This document shows, piece by piece, positions 7,120 through 14,315 of a DNA stretch of 64,000 nt. The position numbers were made by a program, and so were the translations under genes. How positions within the stretch are numbered: position 1 is the first letter of the stretch; every line of letters begins with the position of its first letter. Under the pieces are notes generated by a model. It was not told the DNA's origin. It saw only the letters and a program-made list of their open reading frames with translations, and did not search any database. The stretch comes from a virus, in IMG/VR virus record IMGVR_UViG_3300046171_000110, positions 1 through 64,000 of that record; one strand, written 5' to 3'.

Positions 7120-7205
7120 AAACACTCAATGAATTGATAGCACACATTCTCGGTATAGAAGATTACCAAGACCCAAACAAAAAGAAACAAAACAAGGAGG
7201 AATGA
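7116..7205 (+). CDS. Mini-protein, 29 aa
   Basis: The ATG at 7116 overlaps the preceding TGA (ATGA), and the stop lies inside the next GGAGGAATGAATAATG block. The sequence reads MKTLNELIAHILGIEDYQD followed by a Lys/Glu tail. It is supported only by its perfect fit to the operon's junction grammar. Function unknown. Confidence 0.5.
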   Translation: MKTLNELIAHILGIEDYQDPNKKKQNKEE

Positions 7206-7208
7206 ATA

Positions 7209-7316
7209 ATGAAAACAGCAAGACAAAAGCAAGCACAGAACGGCAGATACAGAGCGAAGTTTAAGAAGCGATTACTTCACACTCTAAGAATGAAACATAA
7301 AGAAGAGGAGGAATGA
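7209..7316 (+). CDS. Very basic mini-protein, 35 aa
   Basis: The ATG at 7209 is preceded by GGAGG at 8-nt spacing, the best ribosome binding site in the neighbourhood. The sequence MKTARQKQAQNGRYRAKFKK is followed by RLLHTLRMKHK and a poly-Glu end. The high Arg/Lys content suggests RNA or DNA binding. No family is recognised. Confidence 0.55.
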   Translation: MKTARQKQAQNGRYRAKFKKRLLHTLRMKHKEEEE

Positions 7317-7318
7317 AT

Positions 7319-7456
7319 ATGAGAATTAATATAAGGATAGAAGCAACACATGAGATAGACATAGCGGATTTGATGGACACAACGCTCAGAGATTACATCG
7401 AAGAGAACATCAGTGACATCATCTACAACGGAGACATTGATGTAGAGGAGGATTAA
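7319..7456 (+). CDS. Small acidic protein, 45 aa
   Basis: The ATG at 7319 is the second ATG of a GAGGAGGAATGAATATG block, with strong GGAGG. The product is highly acidic (DIADLMDTTLRDYIEENISD). Acidic mini-proteins of this kind can be DNA mimics, but this is only composition-based. Confidence 0.55.
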   Translation: MRINIRIEATHEIDIADLMDTTLRDYIEENISDIIYNGDIDVEED

Positions 7457-7458
7457 GT

Positions 7459-7635
7459 ATGACAAAGTATTACATTGACAAAGAACTAATCTACCAATCA
7501 GTCTTAGAGGATATCCAACACGACATAGAATTTTGTTGCGTCAAGGATGACCTTGACTACTTCCTCAAGTGCTGGAAGGATGCAATCGAACATGCGTTAG
7601 AAAGAAACGAATATGAAATCGAGGTGAAACAATGA
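7459..7635 (+). CDS. Small protein, 58 aa
   Basis: Starts 2 nt after the preceding TAA, with GAGGAGG upstream, and overlaps the next gene by ATGA. The N-terminus MTKYYIDKELIYQSVLEDIQ is followed by a CC pair at 26-27 and C38. Probably a helical protein. Function unknown. Confidence 0.6.
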   Translation: MTKYYIDKELIYQSVLEDIQHDIEFCCVKDDLDYFLKCWKDAIEHALERNEYEIEVKQ

Positions 7636-8051
7636 AGAGAAAGATAACAGACTTAGAATACATACTGAATGACGAAGGTAAGTTCAACGAGGGAATCTAT
7701 GTGATTCCTAATTGGATTGAGAAGGGAACACAGGAAGATGAAGACAAGTGGACACTGTACACAGTTGATGGTGCAGTTAAGAGGCTGAAACAATTACAGC
7801 GAGCCAAAGGTAAGAAGCGACTAAGTATATTGTTGAAGTTTGGTGAACACTTAAGTGATTGGCACACAGTCACTTGGCCTATGTTGTTTGATATGATTGT
7901 GCATCGTGATTCAAGTTTTAGAAACTGTACAGTCAAACAGTTGTACTACATCAAAGGAGACTTAGAGAGATACAATCAAATTAGCATATGGCCAGCCTAT
8001 GTCCAAAATGAGAATGAGAACAAAGAAAACAACTGGGGCGAGGAAGAATGA
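7632..8051 (+). CDS. Protein of unknown function
   Basis: 139 aa. A basic central segment (GAVKRLKQLQRAKGKKRLSILLKF, about 46-69, written here only as its core AVKRLKQLQRAKGKKR) is followed by an aromatic-rich half (DWHTVTWPMLFDMIVHRDSS). The pattern is compatible with a nucleic-acid-binding helix. No family is recognised. Coupled to both neighbours by overlapping stop/start codons. Confidence 0.65.
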   Translation: MKRKITDLEYILNDEGKFNEGIYVIPNWIEKGTQEDEDKWTLYTVDGAVKRLKQLQRAKGKKRLSILLKFGEHLSDWHTVTWPMLFDMIVHRDSSFRNCTVKQLYYIKGDLERYNQISIWPAYVQNENENKENNWGEEE

Positions 8052-8131
8052 AGAACACACACTTAGTAATCAAGATAGAGACTGAGGAGTATATCTATTG
8101 GGAATGCTCAGAACCGGACTACACAGAGTAA
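8048..8131 (+). CDS. Mini-protein, 27 aa
   Basis: The ATG overlaps the preceding stop (ATGA) behind GAGGAAG. The product is MKNTHLVIKIETEEYIYWEC plus seven residues, which looks like a single beta-hairpin-sized peptide. It is followed by a 25-nt gap, one of the few in this operon. Support is positional only. Confidence 0.4.
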   Translation: MKNTHLVIKIETEEYIYWECSEPDYTE

Positions 8132-8156
8132 CTATCATCTTTTGTGAGGGAAACAA

Positions 8157-8414
8157 ATGACAATGAGTGACCACCAAGATAGTGAACATTTCACATATAA
8201 CAAGACATGGGAAATGATTGAATCACTACTAGATGAAGCAGAAATAGAGCAAAACAAAAGATGGATAGCGTTTCAGAGTTGTCCTAAGTCGTTGCGTATG
8301 CAACACTGGAATAACTACAAGGGGCTTGAAGGAGTCATCAATACATTACGATGGGTTCTCGGTGACTTGAAAATGCCAAAAGAAAAGGTACTAGGGAGAG
8401 ATAAGAATGAGTAA
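8157..8414 (+). CDS. Small helical protein
   Basis: 85 aa; GAGGG lies 6 nt before the ATG at 8157. Predominantly helical by composition, with a Trp-rich middle (KRWIAFQSCPKSLRMQHWNN). It overlaps the next gene by 8 nt. Function unknown. Confidence 0.6.
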   Translation: MTMSDHQDSEHFTYNKTWEMIESLLDEAEIEQNKRWIAFQSCPKSLRMQHWNNYKGLEGVINTLRWVLGDLKMPKEKVLGRDKNE

Positions 8415-8619
8415 AGGATTAGGAATACAATTAGCGAAAGCAAGGAAAGAAATAGCAAGAATGAAGAAAAGAGAGGCAGGGTTACTGAAATCCATCATGG
8501 TCATCTCGGACAGCGTTGGTGTTGTCGAGAACGAACATCTGTTTGATTGGATAATCAGTAACGCAAGGACTTTCATTGAAGAAGATTACACGGAAGAAAT
8601 GAAGGAGTGGATGATATGA
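8407..8619 (+). CDS. Small helical protein
   Basis: 70 aa. The N-terminal 30 residues are a basic amphipathic helix (GIQLAKARKEIARMKKREAG) and the C-terminal half is acidic. It may form a short coiled coil. It overlaps both neighbours by a few nucleotides. Function unknown. Confidence 0.6.
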   Translation: MSKGLGIQLAKARKEIARMKKREAGLLKSIMVISDSVGVVENEHLFDWIISNARTFIEEDYTEEMKEWMI

Positions 8620-8720
8620 ATAAAGTAATAGAAACAAGACACGGAGAGGCAGTGCCTTTCTGTATGGTAGAATATAATAACGGAACACTAGAATTGATAC
8701 TGGAGTTGATTAACGAATGA
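8616..8720 (+). CDS. Mini-protein, 34 aa
   Basis: The ATG overlaps the preceding TGA, and the stop overlaps the next ATG (ATGA at 8717-8720). MNKVIETRHGEAVPFCMVEY is followed by an acidic helix. Supported by coupling at both ends and an in-frame GAAGGAG site upstream. Confidence 0.5.
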   Translation: MNKVIETRHGEAVPFCMVEYNNGTLELILELINE

Positions 8721-8839
8721 AAGACTTAGAATGCAAGAGATGTAAAAGAAGAACCAGCGTTAACATTCATCCTGTCTACAAGATATGTGATGAGTGTTGG
8801 AGGTCTACCACAAAGAACCCATTTAGCAGAGGCGATTAA
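8717..8839 (+). CDS. Mini zinc-finger protein, 40 aa
   Basis: Two CxxC pairs (CKRC at 6-9, CDEC at 24-27) separated by 14 residues give a treble-clef or ribbon-like zinc site, and the flanks are basic. Such small zinc ribbons are common in archaeal virus genomes, where several act as transcription regulators. The specific role here is unknown. Confidence 0.65.
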   Translation: MKDLECKRCKRRTSVNIHPVYKICDECWRSTTKNPFSRGD

Positions 8840-8841
8840 AT

Positions 8842-9273
8842 ATGAAGAAAGAAGATTATGAAAAGCAAATACAAGAATTAAACGAGCAAGCATTGAGACT
8901 TGAAAAGACCATGCAGACATACCGTGATTTAGAGATAGCAAAGAAAAATTATCATGAGTTTACGACACATGTTTACAGTGATAAGTTCGGTGAAATACAT
9001 TGTATAGAAGTTATTTGTACCATCACTGGTGCTAACTATCTCATCGAACCTAAGACACCTATGCAATTGGAATTTCCAAACGACCCAAGATTGTTTGGCG
9101 ATTTAGCAGGTAAGAAACTCAAAGACATTGAGATAGAAGTCGACCAACCTTCTCAAGAAACCACAGAAACAGATGAGAAACCCCCACTTCCACTGGAAAG
9201 TAGTCTCGACCCAGATGGAACATACAAAGTAGATGTGTCGAGCATAATGAACAAAAGAAAACAAGAGGAATAA
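8842..9273 (+). CDS. Protein of unknown function with N-terminal coiled coil
   Basis: 143 aa. Residues 1-40 are a charged helix with heptad character (YEKQIQELNEQALRLEKTMQ). A beta-rich middle follows (CIEVICTITGANYLIEPKTP). The last 45 residues are Pro/Glu/Thr-rich and likely disordered. No family is recognised. Confidence 0.65.
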   Translation: MKKEDYEKQIQELNEQALRLEKTMQTYRDLEIAKKNYHEFTTHVYSDKFGEIHCIEVICTITGANYLIEPKTPMQLEFPNDPRLFGDLAGKKLKDIEIEVDQPSQETTETDEKPPLPLESSLDPDGTYKVDVSSIMNKRKQEE

Positions 9274-9275
9274 AT

Positions 9276-9491
9276 ATGAAAGCATCGGAAAAGATAAAAG
9301 AAATAGAAGATAATTTAGTAGCATACAAAGAATTACTAGACACACTAATAGATATGGAAATGATTTATGATAACATCGTAGATTGGGTTGATATTTACAA
9401 ACCACATCATATAGATATGGAATTGACTGAAGCAATTAGAGAAGTAGAAACTAAAATACAAGAGATAGAAGATAAATTGGAGAGGATATAA
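9276..9491 (+). CDS. Short coiled-coil protein
   Basis: 71 aa, almost entirely charged helix (KIKEIEDNLVAYKELLDTLI; REVETKIQEIEDKLERI). Dimeric coiled coil expected. Preceded by GAGGAATAAATATG. The next gene starts inside its TAATG stop. Confidence 0.65.
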   Translation: MKASEKIKEIEDNLVAYKELLDTLIDMEMIYDNIVDWVDIYKPHHIDMELTEAIREVETKIQEIEDKLERI

Positions 9492-9817
9492 TGAAAGTAA
9501 GAATGAATATAGGGGCAAGTTGCCCGACAGGAACGACCCAAGATTGGTCGGATAAAATAACCATAGAGATTGATGACAGCCTTGCACAAGACTTTGTGAG
9601 TAACATCATACAGTATGCGCTTGATGAATCAAGAGCAGACCACTGGCAAACACCAGACAGTTACACTGTAAGAGTGACCTACGAAACCACAGTGCATGGT
9701 TTCAATGCCGAAGAGATTGAAGAAGCAATTTGGGTAGGCTCACATGAAATTGGTAAACTTGAACATGGCGAAGAGATAAGAGCAGATGCAGTAGATGTAG
9801 AAATAGAGGAGGCTTGA
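9491..9817 (+). CDS. Acidic protein of unknown function
   Basis: 108 aa; starts at TAATG with GGAG upstream. The first 60 residues alternate like beta strands (KITIEIDDS, YTVRVTYETTV). The C-terminal 35 residues are strongly acidic (EEIEEAIWVGSHEIGKLEHG). Function unknown. Confidence 0.65.
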   Translation: MKVRMNIGASCPTGTTQDWSDKITIEIDDSLAQDFVSNIIQYALDESRADHWQTPDSYTVRVTYETTVHGFNAEEIEEAIWVGSHEIGKLEHGEEIRADAVDVEIEEA

Positions 9818-9819
9818 AA

Positions 9820-10164
9820 ATGAGAGGAACACATAAGAAATTAGGACAGTTAATAAAAGCATACGCAGAATTGATGGATGACGAGGAAACATTTTCCTTT
9901 GAGGCATTCGGCAAACCAAGAGAGGCTATGGTGACTATTGCTGACGACGGACTGATTGAAACAGTACAGACTTGGGATGGTGAAACGCAAATCTTCACAG
10001 CGTCGGGAGCCAAGAACTTCACACCGGAAGGTGCAGCACTGCGTTTAATCAAGATGATTATTGACAATGAAGAAGAACATACCGACCACACAAAGACATC
10101 AGAAGACTTCTACTCTTTCCTTGACACAGAGGAAGGGATGAGAATATGGTCAAAGGAGGAATAA
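9820..10164 (+). CDS. Protein of unknown function
   Basis: 114 aa from the ATG at 9820, 8 nt after GGAGG. A TTG at 9814 is in frame but too close to the ribosome binding site. Mixed alpha/beta, with FEAFGKPREAMVTIADDGL in the middle and an acidic C-terminus. No family is recognised. Confidence 0.6.
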   Translation: MRGTHKKLGQLIKAYAELMDDEETFSFEAFGKPREAMVTIADDGLIETVQTWDGETQIFTASGAKNFTPEGAALRLIKMIIDNEEEHTDHTKTSEDFYSFLDTEEGMRIWSKEE

Positions 10165-10166
10165 GT

Positions 10167-10454
10167 TTGGCTAAACAACCCGGACCCGGACAGAGAATGT
10201 CCATTCATGCAAGGCAATTGGTCGACGAAATTGTCACCGCTGAGCCTAAATCAATTAATGTAATATTAGACGAAATGATAAGCATTGCTAAAGAAACAAA
10301 TAGAACTCTTGCTAACACAATACCTGCTAGAAGTGAGTTAGCAAAATATTTACCAAAAAATTACAACAGTGTAACCATAAGCAATAGGACTAATAAACCA
10401 GTTAAGAAAAAATCTAATTTTACAACCACTTACTATTTTAAACAGGAGGAATAA
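10167..10454 (+). CDS. Small putative winged-helix protein, paralogue of the 17.7-kb gene
   Basis: 95 aa with a TTG start at 10167. The junction GGAGGAATAAGTTTG has exactly the spacing of the ATG junctions elsewhere, so TTG is preferred over the ATG at 10146 inside the previous gene. It aligns by eye with the protein at 17687-17980: VILDEM/QILDEL, IPARSELAKYL/IPTRGELKDYM, KNY/RNY and a final TYYF/TYYW. Both look like short DNA-binding winged-helix domains, with the helix-turn-helix around the ILDE and IPxRxEL segments (inference). Confidence 0.6.
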   Translation: MAKQPGPGQRMSIHARQLVDEIVTAEPKSINVILDEMISIAKETNRTLANTIPARSELAKYLPKNYNSVTISNRTNKPVKKKSNFTTTYYFKQEE

Positions 10455-10456
10455 AT

Positions 10457-10603
10457 ATGGCAAGATATATACTGAAAGATTATGCAAGCGTGGAATACGA
10501 ATATGAAGAACCAAGGGTTTATACTTTCAAAAACAAAGACGAAGTGATAGCACAACTGTTATCCTTCCTCGGTGAAGACATGCACTATGAGGTGAAGAAA
10601 TGA
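10457..10603 (+). CDS. Small protein, 48 aa
   Basis: The ATG at 10457 follows GGAGGAATAAATATG; the stop overlaps the next ATG. MARYILKDYASVEYEYEEPR is followed by a helix (EVIAQLLSFLGED). A beta-beta-alpha arrangement is likely. Function unknown. Confidence 0.55.
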   Translation: MARYILKDYASVEYEYEEPRVYTFKNKDEVIAQLLSFLGEDMHYEVKK

Positions 10604-10779
10604 CATACAACGATAAGATAATGGAAGACTTGAAACATGCAATCAAAGTTTGGAGTATGGTGTATTTGGTTGAGAAAGGGATTGACCCTCGACCTCACAT
10701 TACAAACTGTGTCGGTAAGATTGAAGTCACCATTGACCCAGTAGAGACAAGACGATTTGACAGAGGCGAAGAAGAATGA
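10600..10779 (+). CDS. Small protein, 59 aa
   Basis: Starts within the preceding stop (ATGA) and ends RGEEE at the helicase start, overlapping it by 4 nt. Helical N-terminus (YNDKIMEDLKHAIKVWSMVY) then a beta segment. Possible accessory to the downstream helicase only by position. Confidence 0.55.
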   Translation: MTYNDKIMEDLKHAIKVWSMVYLVEKGIDPRPHITNCVGKIEVTIDPVETRRFDRGEEE

Positions 10780-11435
10780 ATAACATGTTAGGAGAAGCAA
10801 TTGGAGTAGAAGTCTACAAAGACCAATACGGAGAGCGACTGGCTCTCAAGTACAAGTACAACCCGGACACCAATCAGATGCTCAAAGACTCGCTGGGCTT
10901 CCCTAAGTTCAAGTGGGATAGAGACATCAAGGCTTGGAGCATACAGAACAAGAAGTCAGTCGTCGATGAAGCAGTAGCAGTACTGAGAGTCATCGGCTCT
11001 TACGACATACAAGCACTACTCTCTCATGGCAACGGGCTACCGAAAGACGAAGGTCGTTCTGGTGACTGTTGGACAAAGGTCAAGCGTAGTCGTCTGTACT
11101 TACACTGGCCTTACATCAATGACCAGTCTCTTAGAGAAAGAGTCCTCATGTGTGTAAGAAGTATCAGTAGCCGCAAGTTCCATGTCGAAGAGAAGTGCTG
11201 GAGTATACCAGTAGCGCAAGCGAGAACGCTTCACGGTGTTCTTGAGGATGTCTACGAACCACTAGCCAAAGCAATCCTTGACAACAAGGATGTTGAGAAA
11301 GATGTTGCTGAGAGCATCAGTCGTGTAGAAATCAGTAGTGCATCCGAACTGACTTCTGAGAAACTGAAAGAAATAGATGACAAACTCAAGGGAAGTTCCC
11401 CGAAGGTCTTGACCTCTACCCATTCCAAAAGGTAG
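10776..11435 (+). CDS. SNF2-type helicase, N-terminal HARP-like part (frameshifted)
   Basis: 219 codons. The segment GVEVYKDQYGERLALKYKYN and later FKWDRDIKAWSIQNKKS (about 45-61) resemble the HARP-type domain that precedes the motor in SMARCAL1-like annealing helicases. A second similar WDR/W repeat region follows near 105-150 (SRKFHVEEKCWSIPVAQAR). The last 14 codons are out of frame with the rest of the gene: the correct continuation, KFPEGLDLYPFQKVAVAFAD, lies in the -1 frame. The shift can be placed between 11381 and 11432. Adding one G to the GGG at 11390-11392 restores a single gene of about 667 codons ending at 12778. Confidence 0.75.
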   Translation: MNNMLGEAIGVEVYKDQYGERLALKYKYNPDTNQMLKDSLGFPKFKWDRDIKAWSIQNKKSVVDEAVAVLRVIGSYDIQALLSHGNGLPKDEGRSGDCWTKVKRSRLYLHWPYINDQSLRERVLMCVRSISSRKFHVEEKCWSIPVAQARTLHGVLEDVYEPLAKAILDNKDVEKDVAESISRVEISSASELTSEKLKEIDDKLKGSSPKVLTSTHSKR

Positions 11436-11437
11436 CA

Positions 11438-12778
11438 GTGGCATTCGCTGACATGAGTAAGGGCCGATGTTTGATTGGTGATGAAATGGGTATTGGAAAA
11501 ACAATTTCAGCAATTGGCTATGCCGCTATCAATCCACAAGCGAGACCTGCTGTTGTAGTCTGTCCGTCAAATGTAAAGTTCAATTGGAAAAAGGAACTGA
11601 ACAAGTGGTTACCCAATGAGACTGTACAGGTCATGACATCTGGTAAAGACAAGCCGGAGATGGGTGACTTCATCATTGTCAACTATGACTTGATGGACAA
11701 GTTACAAGAGAAACTAATCGGACTAGTTCCACGCATGGTCATCCTTGACGAATGCCACTACATCAAGAACTCTGGTAGTAAGAACAAGCCAGTCAAGCGT
11801 ACAGTGGCAACGCTCAACCTGTGTAAGTTCGCACCGAAGATTCTGGCACTGTCTGGTACAGCGATTGCTAGCCGACCAAAGGAGTTCTTCAACACACTCA
11901 ACTTGATGAGGCCCGAACAGTTCTCATCCTTCTGGGATTTCGCTCAGCGATACTGTGACCCATGGTATGATGGATGGGGCTGGAACTTCGACGGTGCTAG
12001 TTACACCCAAGAACTCAATGAGCGTACAAGAGACCTGTGTATCCGTAGACTCAAGAGTGAGGTACTTCCCGACCTACCACCAAAGACAAGGACATTCATC
12101 CCAGTACATCTGTCCAAGAAAGACAGAAGTCCCTATGACATTGCTCAAGAAGAGTGGGATAGAAGAATCGAAGAAGCCTATGTCAACGGTGAGAAGTTAC
12201 CACCGGGTACCATGCTCAACATGCTGAACGACCTCAGACACATCTGTGGTCAAGTCAAAGTCAACTACGCAGTTGACTGGATAAAGCAATACCGTGAACA
12301 GACAGGAAAGCCAATCGTAGTCTTCACACACCACAGAGATGTTCTCAAACGAATCGCTGACAAATTTACCAATGTACAAATCATCAGTGGTGATGTATCA
12401 TCTAAGAGACGACAAGAGATAGTCGACGACTTCCAAGAAGGTCATGTCGATGTATTGGTCTGTAACACCATTGCTGCGAAGGAAGGTATCACTCTCACTA
12501 GAGCAGACACAGTTCTGTTCATCGAAAGAGAATGGGTACCTACTGACGAAGAGCAAGCCGAAGACCGTGTCTATCGTATTGGTCAAGAGAGTCAGCATGT
12601 ACACGCTGTCTACCTCAGTGTAGCAGCAAGTATTGACGAACACTTTGACAGAGTAGTTGAACAGAAGCGAGCCGTTGTCAAGGCTGTCCTTGACGGTGGA
12701 GACGCAGAACAACGACAAGGACTAGTGTCCGAACTTGTTAAGAAACTCAGACAAGAAAGAGGCTGGAGGTTCAAGTAA
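11438..12778 (+). CDS. SNF2-type DNA translocase/helicase, motor part
   Basis: About 446 codons from the first start codon, but the true frame is open from 11381 and begins LYPFQKVAVAFADMSKG. Superfamily 2 motifs in order: I GDEMGIGKT, Ia VVVCPSNVKFNW, II LDECH, III LALSGTAIASRP, IV VVFTHHRD, V NTIAAKEGITLTRAD, VI QAEDRVYRIGQ. The QxxDRxxRIGQ ending is typical of SMARCAL1/RapA-like SNF2 enzymes, which remodel forks, anneal strands or displace proteins using ATP. Length and motifs are complete, so only the junction with the N-terminal part is broken. Confidence 0.9.
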   Translation: MAFADMSKGRCLIGDEMGIGKTISAIGYAAINPQARPAVVVCPSNVKFNWKKELNKWLPNETVQVMTSGKDKPEMGDFIIVNYDLMDKLQEKLIGLVPRMVILDECHYIKNSGSKNKPVKRTVATLNLCKFAPKILALSGTAIASRPKEFFNTLNLMRPEQFSSFWDFAQRYCDPWYDGWGWNFDGASYTQELNERTRDLCIRRLKSEVLPDLPPKTRTFIPVHLSKKDRSPYDIAQEEWDRRIEEAYVNGEKLPPGTMLNMLNDLRHICGQVKVNYAVDWIKQYREQTGKPIVVFTHHRDVLKRIADKFTNVQIISGDVSSKRRQEIVDDFQEGHVDVLVCNTIAAKEGITLTRADTVLFIEREWVPTDEEQAEDRVYRIGQESQHVHAVYLSVAASIDEHFDRVVEQKRAVVKAVLDGGDAEQRQGLVSELVKKLRQERGWRFK

Positions 12779-13032
12779 TGATAGACTTTAGCGAAGTGGG
12801 AACGATTGTAGTGCACCAAGTATTACAAACCCCTTGTCTACAGTTCTTGCCCCATGAAGGTAAGACTGTCGAGGATATGTTACAAGTGCTGGATGCCGGA
12901 CTCGCCAGAATGAATGATGATAGTGATGATAAGAAGCACAGAGGAATACTACTCAATAGAGAGAAATACAAAGCGTTTGGTAAAGAGTTACCAATACCAT
13001 GTGTATTCATATTTGAGGAGGAACAAGAATGA
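12778..13032 (+). CDS. Small protein of unknown function
   Basis: 84 aa, starts at the TAATG of the helicase stop. It has alternating helix and loop, with FLPHEGKTVEDMLQVLDAG near 22-40 and an FEEEQE C-terminus. No family is recognised. Co-translation with the helicase is likely from the overlap. Confidence 0.6.
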   Translation: MIDFSEVGTIVVHQVLQTPCLQFLPHEGKTVEDMLQVLDAGLARMNDDSDDKKHRGILLNREKYKAFGKELPIPCVFIFEEEQE

Positions 13033-13397
13033 CTGATAAAATTGACATAGAAGACATACAGAACAATGACGACCCTTACTGGTATAATAATCTCAAAGGA
13101 ATGCTTGGTATGCTCGACCAGATTATCAGACTATACGGCAGCGATGAAGAAAAACTCAAAGAAATGGCTGGTAATTTCATTTGGAAACTGACACAGTTCA
13201 ACTTACCATTTGACACCGAGGCCAGACACGAAAATGAGTTTGAGCGATGCGGCACCTTTCCTAAGTGGGCAGGTAAACCTAGTATCAGCCACTTGATTGC
13301 TGAGGCTTACCCTAGAGAAACTAGTCAAACTCGATTGTGGGATAAGCAACGCCAATCTGTCCAAGTTGTTGACGAAGATTCTTCTCTTGAAGATTGA
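13029..13397 (+). CDS. Protein of unknown function, end of operon
   Basis: 122 aa. Helical N-terminal half (GMLGMLDQIIRLYGSDEEKL), then TQFNLPFDTEARHENEFERC. It ends with an acidic tail, and its last 77 nt overlap convergently with the - strand gene at 13321-14157, an unusual arrangement in this window. Function unknown. Confidence 0.6.
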   Translation: MTDKIDIEDIQNNDDPYWYNNLKGMLGMLDQIIRLYGSDEEKLKEMAGNFIWKLTQFNLPFDTEARHENEFERCGTFPKWAGKPSISHLIAEAYPRETSQTRLWDKQRQSVQVVDEDSSLED

Positions 13398-14157
13398 GTC
13401 CTCTATCCATTGGCGCTACTTGCCTTGGGGTAAAGTCCTCAGCCGATTCTATGTAAGGGTCAACAAATTCATGAAACGGCAATTCTTCTAATTTACGAGC
13501 AAACCTTTCTGTTTGTTCCTCTGGTATCTGATAATCAATGCCTAATCTTCTAGGTACGCCTCTTGCTTCTAAGAACTGGTTAAGAACCTCTTGAGGCACA
13601 TTAGTTGGATTTCTGGCACCGTAGAACATCGGGTCATGGATAACTGCTTGGCCGACCCTTGAAGGGTCATCAGTTATACTTCTAACATCCAACCCCCTAG
13701 TTGGTTGGGTCATCATCCAATTACGAGGACCAATGTCAGCCAAACCCAAACCCTCTAGCATTTGAGCCTGTGGGTAATTATCGAAGACGGCACCCGCTAG
13801 TTCTTTACCACGCTGAATATCTCCTTCACCCTCTTGTAGTGGCTCTCCTCTTTCTTGAGTCGACAAAACATTGGGAGTCCCTATACCTCTCCCTTCAAAA
13901 GTAGACAAGGCTTCTAATGGCAAGTCCATAGTTTGTCTTATTGGTCTTTGACTAGCGAATAAATTAGGGTACATAGTCGCTAATCTATTTAATAAATACA
14001 TGTCATTAAGTGTCATACCATGACCTACTTTGGTAACATCAGGGTCTTCACCCATACCGTAAACCATTTGATTCGCCCCTTCCCCAATCAATTTACCTTG
14101 ACTGGGTTGAAAGACAGACTTGAGCAACAACCATGCTTGCTCAAAAGCCCCCGACAT
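13321..14157 (-). CDS. Kinase-like fold protein with virion-type N-terminus
   Basis: 278 aa. The N-terminus MSGAFEQAWLLLKS matches MGRAFNDAWAILKS of the gene at 35664-36008. It is followed by GKLIGEGANQMVYGMGEDPDVTKVG (about 21-45), which resembles a kinase glycine-rich loop and the beta3 lysine. LADIGPRNWMMT near 140 and VIHDPMFYG near 167 are placed like a D-x-x-x-x-N catalytic loop and a metal-binding D, as in phosphotransferase-type pseudokinases. Catalysis is uncertain. It is the only - strand gene in the left half, divergent from the DUF932 operon. The shared N-terminal motif suggests a virion-associated protein (inference). Confidence 0.6.
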   Translation of the reverse strand: MSGAFEQAWLLLKSVFQPSQGKLIGEGANQMVYGMGEDPDVTKVGHGMTLNDMYLLNRLATMYPNLFASQRPIRQTMDLPLEALSTFEGRGIGTPNVLSTQERGEPLQEGEGDIQRGKELAGAVFDNYPQAQMLEGLGLADIGPRNWMMTQPTRGLDVRSITDDPSRVGQAVIHDPMFYGARNPTNVPQEVLNQFLEARGVPRRLGIDYQIPEEQTERFARKLEELPFHEFVDPYIESAEDFTPRQVAPMDRGLNLQEKNLRQQLGQIGVAYPTIEFD

Positions 14158-14166
14158 AATATTCCG

Positions 14167-14214
14167 ACTGAGCCGTTTGGCTTAGTATTTGTGCTTTGGT
14201 TTCGGCCACCAAAG
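14167..14214. promoter_or_regulatory. Two inverted repeats in the divergent intergenic region
   Basis: ACTGAGCC-GTTT-GGCTTAGT (14167-14186, 8 bp with one wobble) and CTTTGGT-N7-ACCAAAG (14194-14214, 7 bp perfect) lie between the divergent genes, immediately upstream of the TATA box at 14222. The spacing is suitable for operators of dimeric regulators. It could instead be a leader hairpin of the - strand transcript. Confidence 0.5.
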
Positions 14215-14216
14215 TA

Positions 14217-14241
14217 CTTCTTTTATAAAGGTCCTAAGAAG
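14217..14241 (+). promoter_or_regulatory. Archaeal TATA promoter, class B
   Basis: CTTCTT-N13-AAGAAG surrounds TTTATAAA (14222-14229), followed by GGTCCTAAGAAG. It is identical to the 20.8-kb promoter over TTTATAAAGGTCCTAAG. It drives the DUF932 operon. TTTATAAA is self-complementary, so use in both directions for the divergent - strand gene is conceivable. Confidence 0.85.
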
Positions 14242-14315
14242 ATATATGGCACCTTTCGGAAAAAACCAGCCGAATAAATAAGAAAAGTAATAAACAGAAA
14301 ACAAGAGGAATGAAT

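Noticed and set aside
14246-14281. Leaderless 11-codon peptide (MAPFGKNQPNK) behind the class B TATA box
   Set aside because: Correct distance from TATA for a leaderless start, but too short to judge and without any conserved feature.
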